DNA from: Notospermus geniculatus
Lineage: Eukaryota > Nemertea > Pilidiophora > Heteronemertea > Lineidae
Direction: 5' to 3'
Assembly (NCBI GenBank): GCA_002633025.1
Contig: NMRB01000009.1
Coordinates: 833,691-897,690, forward strand
DNA: 64,000 nt
The position numbers and the translations under genes are program-made. A model generated the notes under the pieces. The model worked only from the letters and a program-made list of their open reading frames with translations. It searched no databases and was not told where the DNA came from. Position 1 is the first letter of the stretch. Each line of letters opens with the position of its first letter. Positions 10,716 through 21,207 of the stretch are shown here, piece by piece.

Positions 10716-13700
10716 CTGGAAAGATATATGTGTATAAACATACATTAGTGAGGTTTACTTGTTGGCCACTACATGTACATGGATCAGAAGATTACTGAAC
10801 TAGTGGTCATTGAATCTGGCAACCAAAACCTCAAAGACAACAGAAAGGCAAACATAACTATGCTGATCGTACTTACGGGTGTGACAGTCAAGGATTTTCT
10901 CTTTGAATGGAGAAGTTTCCGCCCTGGTTTCTTCCCCTTCAGCATCCGATGGTTGTACAGGTCATTATCCCGCCTAGAAGTTAGGAAATTTTGTATGGTG
11001 GTGGTGAGAGATGGTGAACAATGGGGTGATTTGTGCATCATGCAGGGTGCACACTGTACAGGCCCATATACAAGCCATTTAGCCATTGAAGTGTTAACAC
11101 TGATCAAATTCCCCAGCACCCTCAGTCACTTGATGAATTAACCTACTTACTGATTATGTGACCTCAAGAACGACGGGGTGGACAGGTTAGTGTGTGGTGT
11201 CTTCTTGTCAGAGACGGGCATTACACACATCTGACTGCTGCCCACTGGCAGTGGGGTCTGCAGTGGGAATGGCGTATCTGGACAATCAAATCCTTCCAGA
11301 TCGACTTTCTTGAGATCAGTCACCTGGAGAAAGGAGGAGATATTTGAGCATTTGTGTAGCAAGCAACTGTGGATAACAGCTCGAAACTGATCTTGGGTTG
11401 TGCAGATGTTACCTGTATTCAGAGGTGAAAAGACTTTAGACTTGACAATATTCCATAAGGAGGAATTACGTGTATGCCTTGAGGATACCCGCATTGTCAA
11501 ATTCAGAGTTGCTCTCTCTAAACATGAACAACGGGTCCACCTGGGAATCGAACCCAGGACATTAGAGGTGACAGGCACTAACATTTTAACTTTGCTACTT
11601 GACCAGCGAAGTAAGACATTAACCAAAGTTACATTGGCTGAAGTTGATGTTATGAAGAAAGCGAAGGCAATGTCCTTTGGTATCGATATTTCAACCACTA
11701 GGTGAAGGTAAGGAGACAGACTTCTTTTACCTTGGTGATTTTCTGTTTCTTGAATGGTGTTGAATCAAAGAAATCGGAGTCATAATCCTCATTGAACTTC
11801 TCCATCACATTACGCATTTGCCTCTTTCTCTTCAAAGTTCCATTTCGGCCATCGAGCTGGATTGATTGCTGTTTTGCCGAGTCAACTGGAATTGGAAACA
11901 ATTCCGCTACTTATGTGCCGTTGGTTAGAAGGATTAGAATCCTTTTGATATGAATTACAGGGAACTAGAGAAACTCATAAAATGTACTCAAGTTCATTAG
12001 AACAGCAATACCCTATAAATGTACATCAGGTAGAAGGATGAAAACAGAATGAGGGAATGGGGATAGGTGCATGATGAAAGGATAATCACCTGCTGGCTTT
12101 GATGGGTTTGGCTTTTTCTTAGCAGAAGATTCTGGTGCATCCTTGTAGTGAAACTCTTGGCATTCTTCCTCAGTCTTAGTCCCCACCAGACTGGAGACCT
12201 TCAGCCAGAAAGATGGGCTAGAAAGTGGAATTTGTCTCATGGCCCTGAATGTAACATCATGAAAGAAATCACGTTACACTTTAAATTACAAATAAATACA
12301 CTAAAAATCATGTCAAATGTGACCCTCCACAGCAAAACCAGTCGCATGTCCCTCAGAAGGTGAGCCGCAACGAAGTAAGATGACACCAGAAGAGAATGGA
12401 AGAAATAGATTATTCCAAATTTCATAATAGACAGACAATATTGAAACTGAAACATTTGGTCTCAACCTGCAAAGCTAAGAGCCACATACGACTGGTTTTG
12501 CTGTGGAGGGTCACAAATGGACAATCATTGATTCATTCACATCTTTTGTACATGATCAAACATGAACCATTAAATCATGATAACTTCAGCTAGGCTATTA
12601 CAGAATGATCCTTTGTTCTCCTGGACCTGGAATTTTAATCGTGTCAAAATCTCACTCCCAAATCAAAAACTTACACTCTCAGTTTCTCGATTTCATTCAG
12701 AGTCCATCCAGCCTCACCACTACTTGATTTCCTTCTTGCATCAGTTGAGCACGTTTTTGTACCATCAGATTTGCCATCTTTAACTGTAGAACCCTGCCTC
12801 GATTTTGCTCTTGATGACTGTCGAGTCTTTCCACCACTCGGTGACCAAGACTCATCGTCAGAGGAATTCCTCCTCGTGTGAGTTGAGCACTTTTTTGTGC
12901 CACCAGTCGATTTGCCATCTCTAACAGTTGATCCCCTCCTCGACTTTACTCTTGACGATTGTCGAGTCTTTCTACCACAAGGAGAACAAGGATCATCGTT
13001 GTCAGATGACTCACTCTCTTTGTCATCATCACGACTGCCATTCTGCGTAGGCTTCGTACTCTGGTTGGCACATTTCCGACGCCGTGACGATCGCTTCACA
13101 ATTTGAACATTGTTGTCATGTTGACCCTGTGACAACTGGCATTCTACTTCCTTTTCCTCCTTTGAATTGGAAACAGCATCGTCCCACTTCTTTTTTGCCA
13201 CAGGAAAGGGGGTGATCACAACAGCACATGATGTTGCAACCTTACCATTTGAACAACGCTCTCTGCTTGAGGCCCGATTTCGCATATTCTTAGGTTGCTT
13301 CGTACTCTTGGTTTGTTTTCTCGTCTGTTGCTTGGATGCCCTTGTAGTTTTTTCTGAGACTTCACTGTTTTTGAGTCCCTTATTTGCTTTTTTCTCATCA
13401 AACCTGCCAGAAAATTTGGCTTCTTTTTTCTGAAAGGACACTCTGGACATTTTCTTTGCATGAAATTGTGGAGAGCGAACTGGACACACAAAATCGGGCG
13501 AGTCTACCTCTTGACTTTTCTTCACCTTTTCCACTCTCGACTTCTTTTTGTTCTATTGGAGAGAAAAACAATGCTAATATGTGGCACGAAATCATGACTG
13601 ACGACTCAAAGAAACTTCGAAATATACGTTTGACTTACTGTAAGAGAATCGCCAACACCATCTTTGCTGCGGATTTCAACTGCTGCCGTTTCTTTGTTGA

Positions 13701-16700
13701 TGCGCACACGTACACACTTCCACCACTCGATTGAGGATGCAGGAATAATGGTCCGTCCACTGCTTGTTCGTTTACATGTAGATATGTCCAATATCTTATT
13801 GACTGGTGTTTCTATATGCAAACGAAAAAAGAAAATCCAGGTAAATACGCCATGCCAATTTCAAGAATCGGTTGTCAATCAATTACCCAGATTTTCTGTT
13901 ACAGTATCAAACATACTGAATAAAGTTTACTCACCAAATATATTATTGGCAGTACTAGTATTCTGACGTTTTGGCTTACCCCTGCAATGGAAAACATGAC
14001 ATATATGTATGTGACTGTCCCAAGGCAACCAAACCACATGGATGTGCTCAACTTCACTGAATGGTTATTTAACAAGGTTAGTGTATACGAACAGCTATCC
14101 AGTCAGGTTCCTCAAAATTTGTCTATCTTTACATGTAAGTACGACAGGTGATTGGTCAGGACCTGAAATTTCATGTGATGTGATACATTTTCAACTCATT
14201 TGATTCAATGATTATTGATCGACACCCCCCATGAAAGGGCAGATCATCAAGGACCTAATGAGTTCACTCACTTCTTGGGTTTCTTGAAATGACTGGCAAC
14301 AAGCTCCATCCAGTTGTGAGGGAAGCCTGTCTTGAAAGCAGTGGCAAATTTCTTAGTAAAGCCCTGGGCCACTGTGTCCGTAATAGAAATGTTCCCGACA
14401 AGTTTGTAGACACTACCACTAGCAGTCTGAATGGACCGTGGAGCTAGGCAGTGGACAATACAAGTTGTATGCCACATACCACCCTCTGGTATATCTCTGA
14501 AAATTCACAAAGTATATCATGGTTAGAAGCAGCTCGACTATATATCAGTACAACCCTTTCATCCTAGTTTAGTGCAAAATGCTGACAGTCACTCAGTTTG
14601 TGGATTTACCACTGCATGCTGCAGGTGGTTGGTTAAATCATGCCCTTTTATTTAGAAAGTTGGCCGTAATCTTACGCTCTGTCTCCTTCAACCATAATTC
14701 CCTTGACATGTGTCACTGGTCGAATGAACCAATCTTTTAGTCGCATCTCTTTTTTGTTTGTTGTCTGCAAACAAAAAGTGGGAGAAAATCCATCAGTCAT
14801 GGCTAGTCTCTGGTCAGAGATGTTCCATTGAAATCCTACATGTAACTGCATGCACACATCCAGAAACTGGCACAGTGAAGTTGGCATCAGGCATCTGGCT
14901 GTCGAATGGACTGGTGGAAACAGCAGTTCTGACCACCCTTGAGGAAATGGGCTAGATCCTTGGTCAGTCCTGGTGACATTTCATGATGGAGAACCAATGG
15001 ATGACCCTACAACATAACACAATGATCAATCTGAATAATAAATAAAATCTTACAGGTATTTTGGGTGTCTCAGGAATTGGTACAACTTTTTCGTTCTCTT
15101 TACTTCTTTTTCTGTTTGATGCGGCCTTTTCTGATACTGCTGACGGTATCTTCCTCAATTCAGACTTCTTTGAACCTCTCCTGGATACTCTCCTCTTTAT
15201 GACTCTTTCATTACCTGAAGGAAAGGGAAAATGCCAATCTGTATTAATACCTCTTTTTGTGACTCAGTTTAGTGTGTGTCCTCTGAAATGCTGAACAGAT
15301 CTTACGTCTTCATGTAGTGATGGAGGAAGCCTCACACTTTTTGAAAGGGACACATTCTCATGGCCTTCTACTCAATGGGTCAAACAAAAATTTACAAACG
15401 CTAATAAATTTCTGAAAATTTATATTTTCTTACCTTCTTTTTCACTCTCTTTACAATCAGTATCAGTCTCTCTGGCTTCAGTTTCTTTTTCATTTGCCAT
15501 TTTGTGACAGGTGCGGTTGCTCCTGGGTCTCACAAACTCATCATTGTCCAAAACAACAGATATCTCTGGCGGTTCACCAGCAGCATCCTTTAATTTCACT
15601 TCAGTTTTATTGCTCTCTTCCCTATTGCATTCACTTTTAGATTCTAAATTAGTTCCACTATTTGCAGTTCGTCTCCTCCTCAGCCTGCGTGAAACTGGTT
15701 CAGTATTATTCTGGTGAGCTTCATCAATCAGGGGGATTTCAGCGCTGTCTGCTTCTTCACTGCTAGCTGAGGTCATCTGATCAGGGGCCTCGAAATTACT
15801 CTCACCTTCAGCGGAATCTTTACTCACAGCTGCTGACCTATCAAATGATTTTGAACAGTATCCAGATTCTGCCTGGAGACTCCTGATTATGTCAAGTTTA
15901 GAAACTCTCCGCTCTGATATATTCGACACTGAGGTGCAGTCGGACATGATTGACACCTCTGAATCAAACTGATTGTGTTGAACAGAATTTCCATGACTAA
16001 AATCAAGGGAACTCCTTACAGGCGAGCCACTCTGTTGTTTCGCCCCCCGCCCATGAGAATGTCTTCTTTTAGAAGCTAGAAAATCTGGAGTGAGATTCTT
16101 CCTTGGTGACGGAGGCTTTGGTTGTGCAGGGGAAGCTGAATTATCAAAATTCTCAAGGGTACTGTAAGTATTTACTTCTTTTTCAGAGAAGAAATAGCTG
16201 CAATCAGAACGTCCTGGTGAAACCCTGTTCCTTGCTCCCTCTTCCTCCTCAGAAATAACTCCACTGCCTCTTCTACTCCAGCTCCTGACATGACCTTTGG
16301 TTGGGACAGAAACACTTGCTAATGCTACAGGTCTTTTTGGTCGGACCAAACGTGGATATCTTGCATTTGCAACAGGAACATTGAATATACTTGGAGTAGG
16401 TGGAGTTACAAACTGTGATGACTGTTTATTTGAGCGTACATCTTCCCCCGGTATAATCTGTAAAACCAGAAACATACCACTTAAATACCGATATTCTGAT
16501 TAAGAATATGAAATAGAAATCGAGTTTCTAAGGTGAAAGACATTGCTTCCTACCAGAATCGAACCCACTTTAATATTCTGATTAAGGTGGGGTAGTCCAC
16601 AACTAGCAGGATGAAAATGATTATCATTTTGAACAAAGACAACAATAATCAAGAGATGGTATATAGTACAAGACACTGTTGCATACCCGAGCAAATGGAC

Positions 16701-16758
16701 TAGCCCTGTACAACTCTTCAATGCCATTACTAGAAAAATTCAAGCGACTCAATTCCAT
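10572..16758 (-). CDS. MIS18BP1: MIS18BP1 (KNL2/M18BP1) homologue, CENP-A licensing factor
   Basis: Spliced model complement of join(10572..10715, 10877..10973, 11151..11323, 11731..11885, 12090..12244, 12675..13552, 13639..13811, 13935..13981, 14272..14496, 14676..14764, 15054..15214, 15434..16457, 16687..16758): 3393 bases, 1130 residues, all 12 introns GT-AG with matching phases. Visible domains: SANTA about 427-512 (LKDWFIRPV ... VYKLVGN), CENP-C-like motif about 553-571 (KRTSSGRTIIP ... EWWK) and SANT/Myb about 878-923 (GWTLNEIEKL ... FWLKVSSLVGTKTEEEC). The N-terminal 420 residues and the linkers look disordered, Ser-rich and basic. Known role of the family: with MIS18 it recruits HJURP and new CENP-A to centromeres in the nucleus. 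Human MIS18BP1 is of similar length with SANTA before SANT. The start ATG directly follows an acceptor, so at least one upstream non-coding exon is missing from the model. Confidence 0.93.
10877..10973 (-). CDS. MIS18BP1: MIS18BP1 coding exon 12
   Basis: Acceptor CCTAACTTCTAG, donor CCC|GTAAGT. It encodes RDNDLYNHRMLKGKKPGRKL and LHSKRKSLTVTP, basic, in phase with exons 11 and 13. Confidence 0.85.
11151..11323 (-). CDS. MIS18BP1: MIS18BP1 coding exon 11
   Basis: Acceptor CCTTTCTCCAG, donor CA|GTAAGT. It encodes VTDLKKVDLEGFDCPDTPFP and a Thr/Pro-rich stretch with TP sites. Confidence 0.88.
11528..11615 (-). repeat. tRNA-derived SINE head in a MIS18BP1 intron
   Basis: On the minus strand a box A-like GGTCAAGTAGCAAAG is followed about 35 bases later by a box B-like GGGTTCGATTCCCAGG. 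This is the layout of an internal RNA polymerase III promoter. It does not fold as a clean tRNA, so I call it a SINE remnant. Confidence 0.5.
11731..11885 (-). CDS. MIS18BP1: MIS18BP1 coding exon 10
   Basis: Acceptor TTTCCAATTCCAG. It encodes a basic stretch (LKRKRQMRNVMEKFNEDY) followed by DSDFFDSTPFKKQKITK. Donor AAG|GTAAAA. C-terminal to SANT. Confidence 0.88.
12090..12244 (-). CDS. MIS18BP1: MIS18BP1 coding exon 9, rest of SANT
   Basis: Acceptor GTTACATTCAG. It encodes AMRQIPLSSPSFWLKVSSLV and GTKTEEECQEFHY, helices 2 and 3 of the SANT/Myb fold. Donor GCAG|GTGATT. Confidence 0.92.
12318..12514. mobile_element. MITE in the SANT-splitting intron of MIS18BP1
   Basis: Terminal inverted repeats of about 30 bases, left TGTGACCCTCCACAGCAAAA and right TTTTGCTGTGGAGGGTCACA, enclose about 140 bases with no ORF. 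It sits in the intron between the two SANT exons. Target duplication not clear. Confidence 0.75.
12675..13552 (-). CDS. MIS18BP1: MIS18BP1 coding exon 8, basic linker with internal repeat and start of SANT
   Basis: Encodes 292 residues, rich in Lys, Arg and Ser. Near its end a block of about 45 residues is present twice (GRKTRQSSRVKSRRGSTV and GGKTRQSSRAKSRQGSTV). It ends GWTLNEIEKLRV, the first SANT helix, at donor AGT|GTAAGT. Confidence 0.9.
13639..13811 (-). CDS. MIS18BP1: MIS18BP1 coding exon 7, CENP-C-like motif
   Basis: Encodes about residues 540-597. KRTSSGRTIIPASSIEWWK resembles the CENP-C motif (Arg-rich, then SxR...P, then paired aromatics) that many non-mammalian M18BP1/KNL2 proteins use to bind CENP-A nucleosomes. 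Confidence 0.85.
13935..13981 (-). CDS. MIS18BP1: MIS18BP1 coding exon 6 (47-base micro-exon)
   Basis: Acceptor CCATTGCAG, donor TTTG|GTGAGT. It encodes KGKPKRQNTSTANNIF, joining SANTA to the CENP-C-like exon. Phases 2 and 1 fit both neighbours. Confidence 0.8.
14272..14496 (-). CDS. MIS18BP1: MIS18BP1 coding exon 5, rest of SANTA
   Basis: Encodes 74 residues including MWHTTCIVHCLAPRSIQTAS, GSVYKLVGNI and GFPHNWMELV, the core and C-terminal part of SANTA. The codon at the 5' edge completes GCA with exon 4. Donor AA|GTGAGT. Confidence 0.92.
14676..14764 (-). CDS. MIS18BP1: MIS18BP1 coding exon 4, first part of SANTA
   Basis: Acceptor TTTTTGTTTGCAG. It encodes TTNKKEMRLKDWFIRPV and the following residues up to VEGDR, the first strands of the SANTA domain, with its conserved W. 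Phase 2 donor GC|GTAAGA. Confidence 0.92.
15054..15214 (-). CDS. MIS18BP1: MIS18BP1 coding exon 3
   Basis: Encodes 53 residues, strongly basic (VIKRRVSRRGSKKSELRK), ending IPETPKIP at donor CCT|GTAAGA. A possible nuclear localisation segment just before SANTA. Confidence 0.88.
15434..16457 (-). CDS. MIS18BP1: MIS18BP1 coding exon 2, disordered N-terminal region
   Basis: Acceptor GGTTTTACAG, donor AAG|GTAAGA. It encodes about residues 25-366, Ser-, Glu- and Arg-rich with many SP/TP sites (for example QPKPPSPRKNLTP), plausible kinase targets. No folded domain is visible. Confidence 0.9.
16553..16640. repeat. possible tRNA-like remnant
   Basis: CCAGAATCGAACCCAC reads on the minus strand as a degenerate box B (GTGGGTTCGATTCTGG). 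No matching box A is clear. Confidence 0.25.
16687..16758 (-). CDS. MIS18BP1: MIS18BP1 coding exon 1 (start codon)
   Basis: Acceptor CTTACTTTTCAG is immediately followed by ATGG. It encodes 24 residues starting MELSRLNFSS and ending in phase 0 at donor CGG|GTATGC. Confidence 0.8.
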
Positions 16759-16875
16759 CTGAAAAGTAAGAGAGGGTAAATCATGAAATACATCATGCTA
16801 CAGGCCAAGGCCTATCTGAATAATTGATGATGATGCAGAACCCAGTGTCCTAGCCAGGCCAGATTCGCAGGGCGG

Positions 16876-16971
16876 TACCACCCTGTTCAAAATTCAGATT
16901 ACCACCCTGTTCAAATTTTTACCAGCCCTGTTACTTGCAATGCATCACCACCCTGTTTGAATATCAATAAA
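16876..16971. repeat. short interspersed word repeat
   Basis: The word ACCACCCTGTTCAAA and close variants occur four times in about 95 bases with spacers of 10-20 bases. It lies upstream of MIS18BP1. Confidence 0.6.
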
Positions 16972-17006
16972 CTTATTAATTTGTTATTTGTAAATTCATA
17001 GGCCTA

Positions 17007-17840
17007 CCTGGGTTCATAAGAACACCGGATCGGACCGAATCAGAGCATAAAGTCACCGAATCGGAATGAACTAACATAACAATCATGAATTATAATATAA
17101 ATAAAAATAAAATGCAAGTTTCCACTTTATCCTTGAATTTTGTAAGAAATCTACGTCTGAAACACGCACGCTGTGGCGCAACGACGGCAAGCACTGTAGC
17201 GCCACGGCTGTATCGACGGCAGATATGAGAATTAGCTACTGACATTAGACTGGCCATACTCCACGTCCACGCACTAAGCAGTGTTGAAATTTTTTGATAC
17301 TTACTTGGACGACATCGCCACCTAGCGTCAAGTTTGTAGACTGGCTTTCAACAAGAGCCAAAATCAGGGTTCATTCATTTTAAAAATCTAGGCCTATTGT
17401 CTTCCGGATAATACGCGCAATATCTGTTCATTCATACGGTAGGCCTAATAAAAATAGGCCCCCTTTAAAGCCGCACACTATGCACCGCTACTCACTCCCC
17501 AGTTCGGCCGAATAGATAGTGCAACCTCATCTACAGACGTGCGTAGTGTATAGAACCATAGAACCACATATTATAGCATTATCCTGCATCGAGGTTTTGG
17601 GAATTCCCTTGGGGAATCCCCAATGCTGTGTGTAGTCTTGCGCAGCCAGCCACACAGTACTGCTACGGTTCCCCAGATTCGAAACAGCGGCTGGGTGACC
17701 GAGACTATGCTCGTCGATTATAACCCAGCTGTCTATAGTGTCTGGCTTTAAAAGAACTTTCGGTTAAGCTTCCTAACAAACTAAAGCCAACTCCCAATTC
17801 GGTGCAAAATCGCCCCGATTCAGTGTTCTTACAAACCAGG
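17007..17840. mobile_element. probable 0.83 kb non-autonomous TIR element
   Basis: The left end CCTGGGTTCATAAGAACACC and the right end, read on the other strand as CCTGGTTTGTAAGAACACTG, match at most positions over 27 bases and continue into ATCGG. No transposase frame lies between. The target duplication is unclear. Confidence 0.5.
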
Positions 17841-18283
17841 CCTTTAGTAATAGGCGTAGGCCTACTGTAGGCCCCTAGTGTACTGTAGGCCTACCTACCT
17901 GGCAGCAACCTGGCCTGCCCCTGCCTAGTAGGCCTACAGGCCTAGATGGTACACCTCTCCTTGTCCATGCACACATGATCACACCATGCACAGATCACCA
18001 TGACCACACGACGACACGTACATGACGTAGGCTACACACACAGTCATGACAGTAGAGTATTCACTCACAGCACTGCACATGTATGCAGATGCACGAATGC
18101 ACGTGCATGCATCATGCATCATCATGCAGTTGCAGACAACAGCATGAACCATGATGATGATGATGTGCCTGCCTGATTCGTCATCAACCTACATCTCTCC
18201 GTCTCCTGTTACTTATTCACGATATAGAGGTTTATGTACATGATGTAGTACTGTTATTTTTTACAGGAAATAATCACAAATCA

Positions 18284-18284
18284 N
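18284..18284. other. single unknown base
   Basis: One N. Unlike the Ns at 49321 and 55205, I see no flanking duplication. Confidence 0.9.
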
Positions 18285-20104
18285 GACTTCATCCGAACGT
18301 GACCAACTCCACACGCGTTCTTCATTACCATAACAAAGGGCTCGCGGGGAAAGTTGCGGACTTTCTCACAAATTTTCACGAGCGATTTCTTTTTTGTGCG
18401 TGGATCGATGGTCAATCTGATTTCGAATATGATCTGGAAAAAACTTCTTCTAAGGCCGTTCCAGCCCCGATTTTTGAATTTCAGACGAAAACACCCAAAA
18501 TTATTCAGTTTTCTGTTTTGACCCTTTTCAGACCACTAATTAAGCAATTGCTAATTAGTTATTTCAATTTTGAAAAATCGGGCCTCGAACGACCATAGAA
18601 CTCGCCATGCTGCATCCATCACTACCTAAAATCCGGTCATTTGGAGCCGGCTGTACCCGTCATCGCCTCTGAAAACTTCATCTGGGACTTGCCATTGTTC
18701 ATGAATAAAGTTGCATAATCAGTCAATTATTGTGCAGTTTTTCAATTCGGAGATCTGAAACAATCCATAAACTCACATATTTCGTTGGCAAAATAAACTT
18801 CGGTCGTAACACATTCGTGCAATTCAATTTCAAAACGGACTTCAATTGGATGCGTTCACTATCTCCCCCGCCACCTTAATATTTACATACAATTTTACAT
18901 AACATTGTGAATTCGTTAGGGGCCTACATAAAATTTGACAAATAAATTATTACAGCCAGGTTATTTAATTATCACAGTTTCACATAAAATTAGAGAAATA
19001 AATTATTAATTATTGCAGCCAGCCAAGTTATTCATCAGAGTGGGACGTATACAGTTTTTTATTCGCCACAGCGGAGCGCCAGCGGGAGTGGAGCGGCAAG
19101 GACTGGAACCAGGCGCGTGTCCAGAGAGGGCGGGTCCAGGGGGTCCGGACCCCCCGCTGCTCGCGCAGGCCATCATAGATTTTTTAACCGTGTTACTTCA
19201 AGCGAGCATAAAATACAGGGAGAGGGGCAAGTAGGCGAGGGGTCTAGCGGGTTCTCGAAACTTCGGACTCGGCCCTACCCGCTATAGTTCTGTTATAGTA
19301 AGCATGATGAGGTACAGGACTGGTGTAGTCTATATCCGTTGTCGGGTGCGGCGGATGCGACCAGGTTAGCCTACTCAGTCAAGATATGTTCAAGGCTGAA
19401 ATGCTGGGAAATGGCGTTTTCGATTTTACAAAATTTCCTACCCGCGAAGGTGTTTGCGACGGCCCGCCGCTTATCTATTTTTGTCATAACGCATTTTCCC
19501 ATTAACTAAACCGCCGATAGGCATTCACAATCGGACTTTCTGTGCGGTCGGCCCAGGTGTTCTAGGTTGATTATAAGTTGGCACATAGATATGATATTGA
19601 TAAACACGAAGTAGGATGGCGAAATTTATGGCGCGGGGGAATCCCGAATTACAATGTAATAGGCAAGGTGTAGGCCTACAACCCAACTGCGGACAGTTCT
19701 TGAGCGGCTTGAAATAGCGAGGTAGGTAAGAGGTTGGGTTGGCTTTACATCCCGTTGTTCGCCGGCATTGGGGAGCGTAGGCTGGCAGGAAAAGGCCTAT
19801 GAGGTTGGGTGACAGATAGCGGGGCGTACATGGCACAGAATGTCAAGTGACTCAGTAATAGAACACACACTTGAGGTTGAAGAGGAATCTTAATCTACGT
19901 CATGAGGAAAAGTCAGGTGAGGACTATACAGTAGGCTATAGGCCTTTTGTGCTCGACTTTTTATTGTATGTCATGGGTTAGGAGGCCTCCACAATAGTCA
20001 ACTGCATGGCTAATCAAGTGTCGGTGATGAGGTCGGGTCAGCCGAAGTACCACAACAGTAAAACGTCAGGAGCCTTTCAGCGAGAGGCCCGGTTTCAGAT
20101 TCTT

Positions 20105-20141
20105 CACTCAGCTGAATATATTCACTCAGCTGAATATACAT
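20105..20141 (+). repeat. 18 bp tandem duplication
   Basis: TCACTCAGCTGAATATAT is followed at once by TCACTCAGCTGAATATAC, about 180 bases upstream of gene B. Confidence 0.8.
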
Positions 20142-20287
20142 TACTCGTAGTAATGTACATGTATTCAGTTAGGAGCGTTGACGGACGTTCGCTGCTGCGC
20201 TGATGGGGCCTCCACGCCCCAAAACACAACTGTGATGTTCGCTCATTTTCCATAACTTCCATCATTTCAGTCGGGTAATATTACTCT

Positions 20288-20296
20288 ACCGGAAGT
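20288..20296 (+). promoter_or_regulatory. ETS-type motif in the proximal promoter of gene B
   Basis: ACCGGAAGT, the consensus ETS core, lies 28 bases before the gene B start codon. No TATA box is near. Regulatory role inferred from motif and position. Confidence 0.35.
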
Positions 20297-20323
20297 ACAT
20301 GTACTATTACCGGTATTTACAAG

Positions 20324-21207
20324 ATGGCAAAAATCTGGAATCCGAAAACTGCTTTGGTTGCCCCGTCGTCGTCGGACACTCGCGTCTTGGAAGTGGCTGC
20401 TGTGCTTGAAAAGGAACTCTTCGAAGATGAGCTTGGTCCTGTCGGATCTGACGGGGAGGACAGCCTGGCTAAAGCTGCTTCGTTCCTTTACATCGCAACA
20501 AACCTCACCGCAATGGATTCCAATGCATTTATCATGCTCCAGAATCTTCAATTCGACGCAATAAAGCTGTGCGATGCATGGAGCCTGATGCTGACCAGTT
20601 ATAAAATCGGAGCAAACGACATTCTTGAGAAGCTCCATCTTGCCTACCTCAGGCTGCTAGAAGGATTTCCTGATACTGCACTAGAAGATGTCAAATCCGT
20701 TTCGAAACATGTTGACGGGATGATCCAAGCTGCTGAGAAGGCGGGAAGGGCATTTACTGGGGTGAAGCAGATGATGAAAGCAGCTGGAGAAAGTCTTTGC
20801 ATTAGGGCCGAAGAAGACTTCAATCATTTAGCGGCTGTTAAATCAAGTGTGGAAGAAGTACTTCGCCAGAGACATTATGCTGAAAGGAAAAGTGAAACTG
20901 CCAGTCGTCCAACCGAAAATGACATAGTTGGCCAATTCTTATTGGAGTTGGATGCACAGGAGCCGAAGTCAAACTTCGTAGTTGCCAGGGAATCACTGTT
21001 GCTCGCTTTAGGTAAGGTTGAACAAGCGGAGAGACGGATTCAGCATGCTGAGCAGTTTGCCCGGAAATGGTACAATGAATGTGTCTTGGTGATCGAGCAA
21101 GCCATGAAAGACAACATCGCTGCCACAAGGAATTTGACGACCAGAGAACGGCAGGAATTTTGGGAGAAGCTGCCCTTTGTTGAAAGGGCGTTTCAATTTC
21201 TTTGCAG
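20324..21207 (+). CDS. gene B coding exon 1
   Basis: 294 codons plus two bases, ending TTTGCAG|GTAGGT. It holds the A/B core block and the WYNEC...EFWEKLPF signature near its end. Confidence 0.85.

Larger units (their letters stand above)
16759..20287. other. region between MIS18BP1 and gene B
   Basis: No coding exon found. It holds the TIR element at 17007-17840, a stretch at 17850-18170 thick with AGGCCTA and CATG words plus a short GATGAT run, one N at 18284, and a degenerate copy of the G/C-rich element family at 19107-19165. The non-coding first exon of MIS18BP1 should lie here but I cannot place it. Confidence 0.4.
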
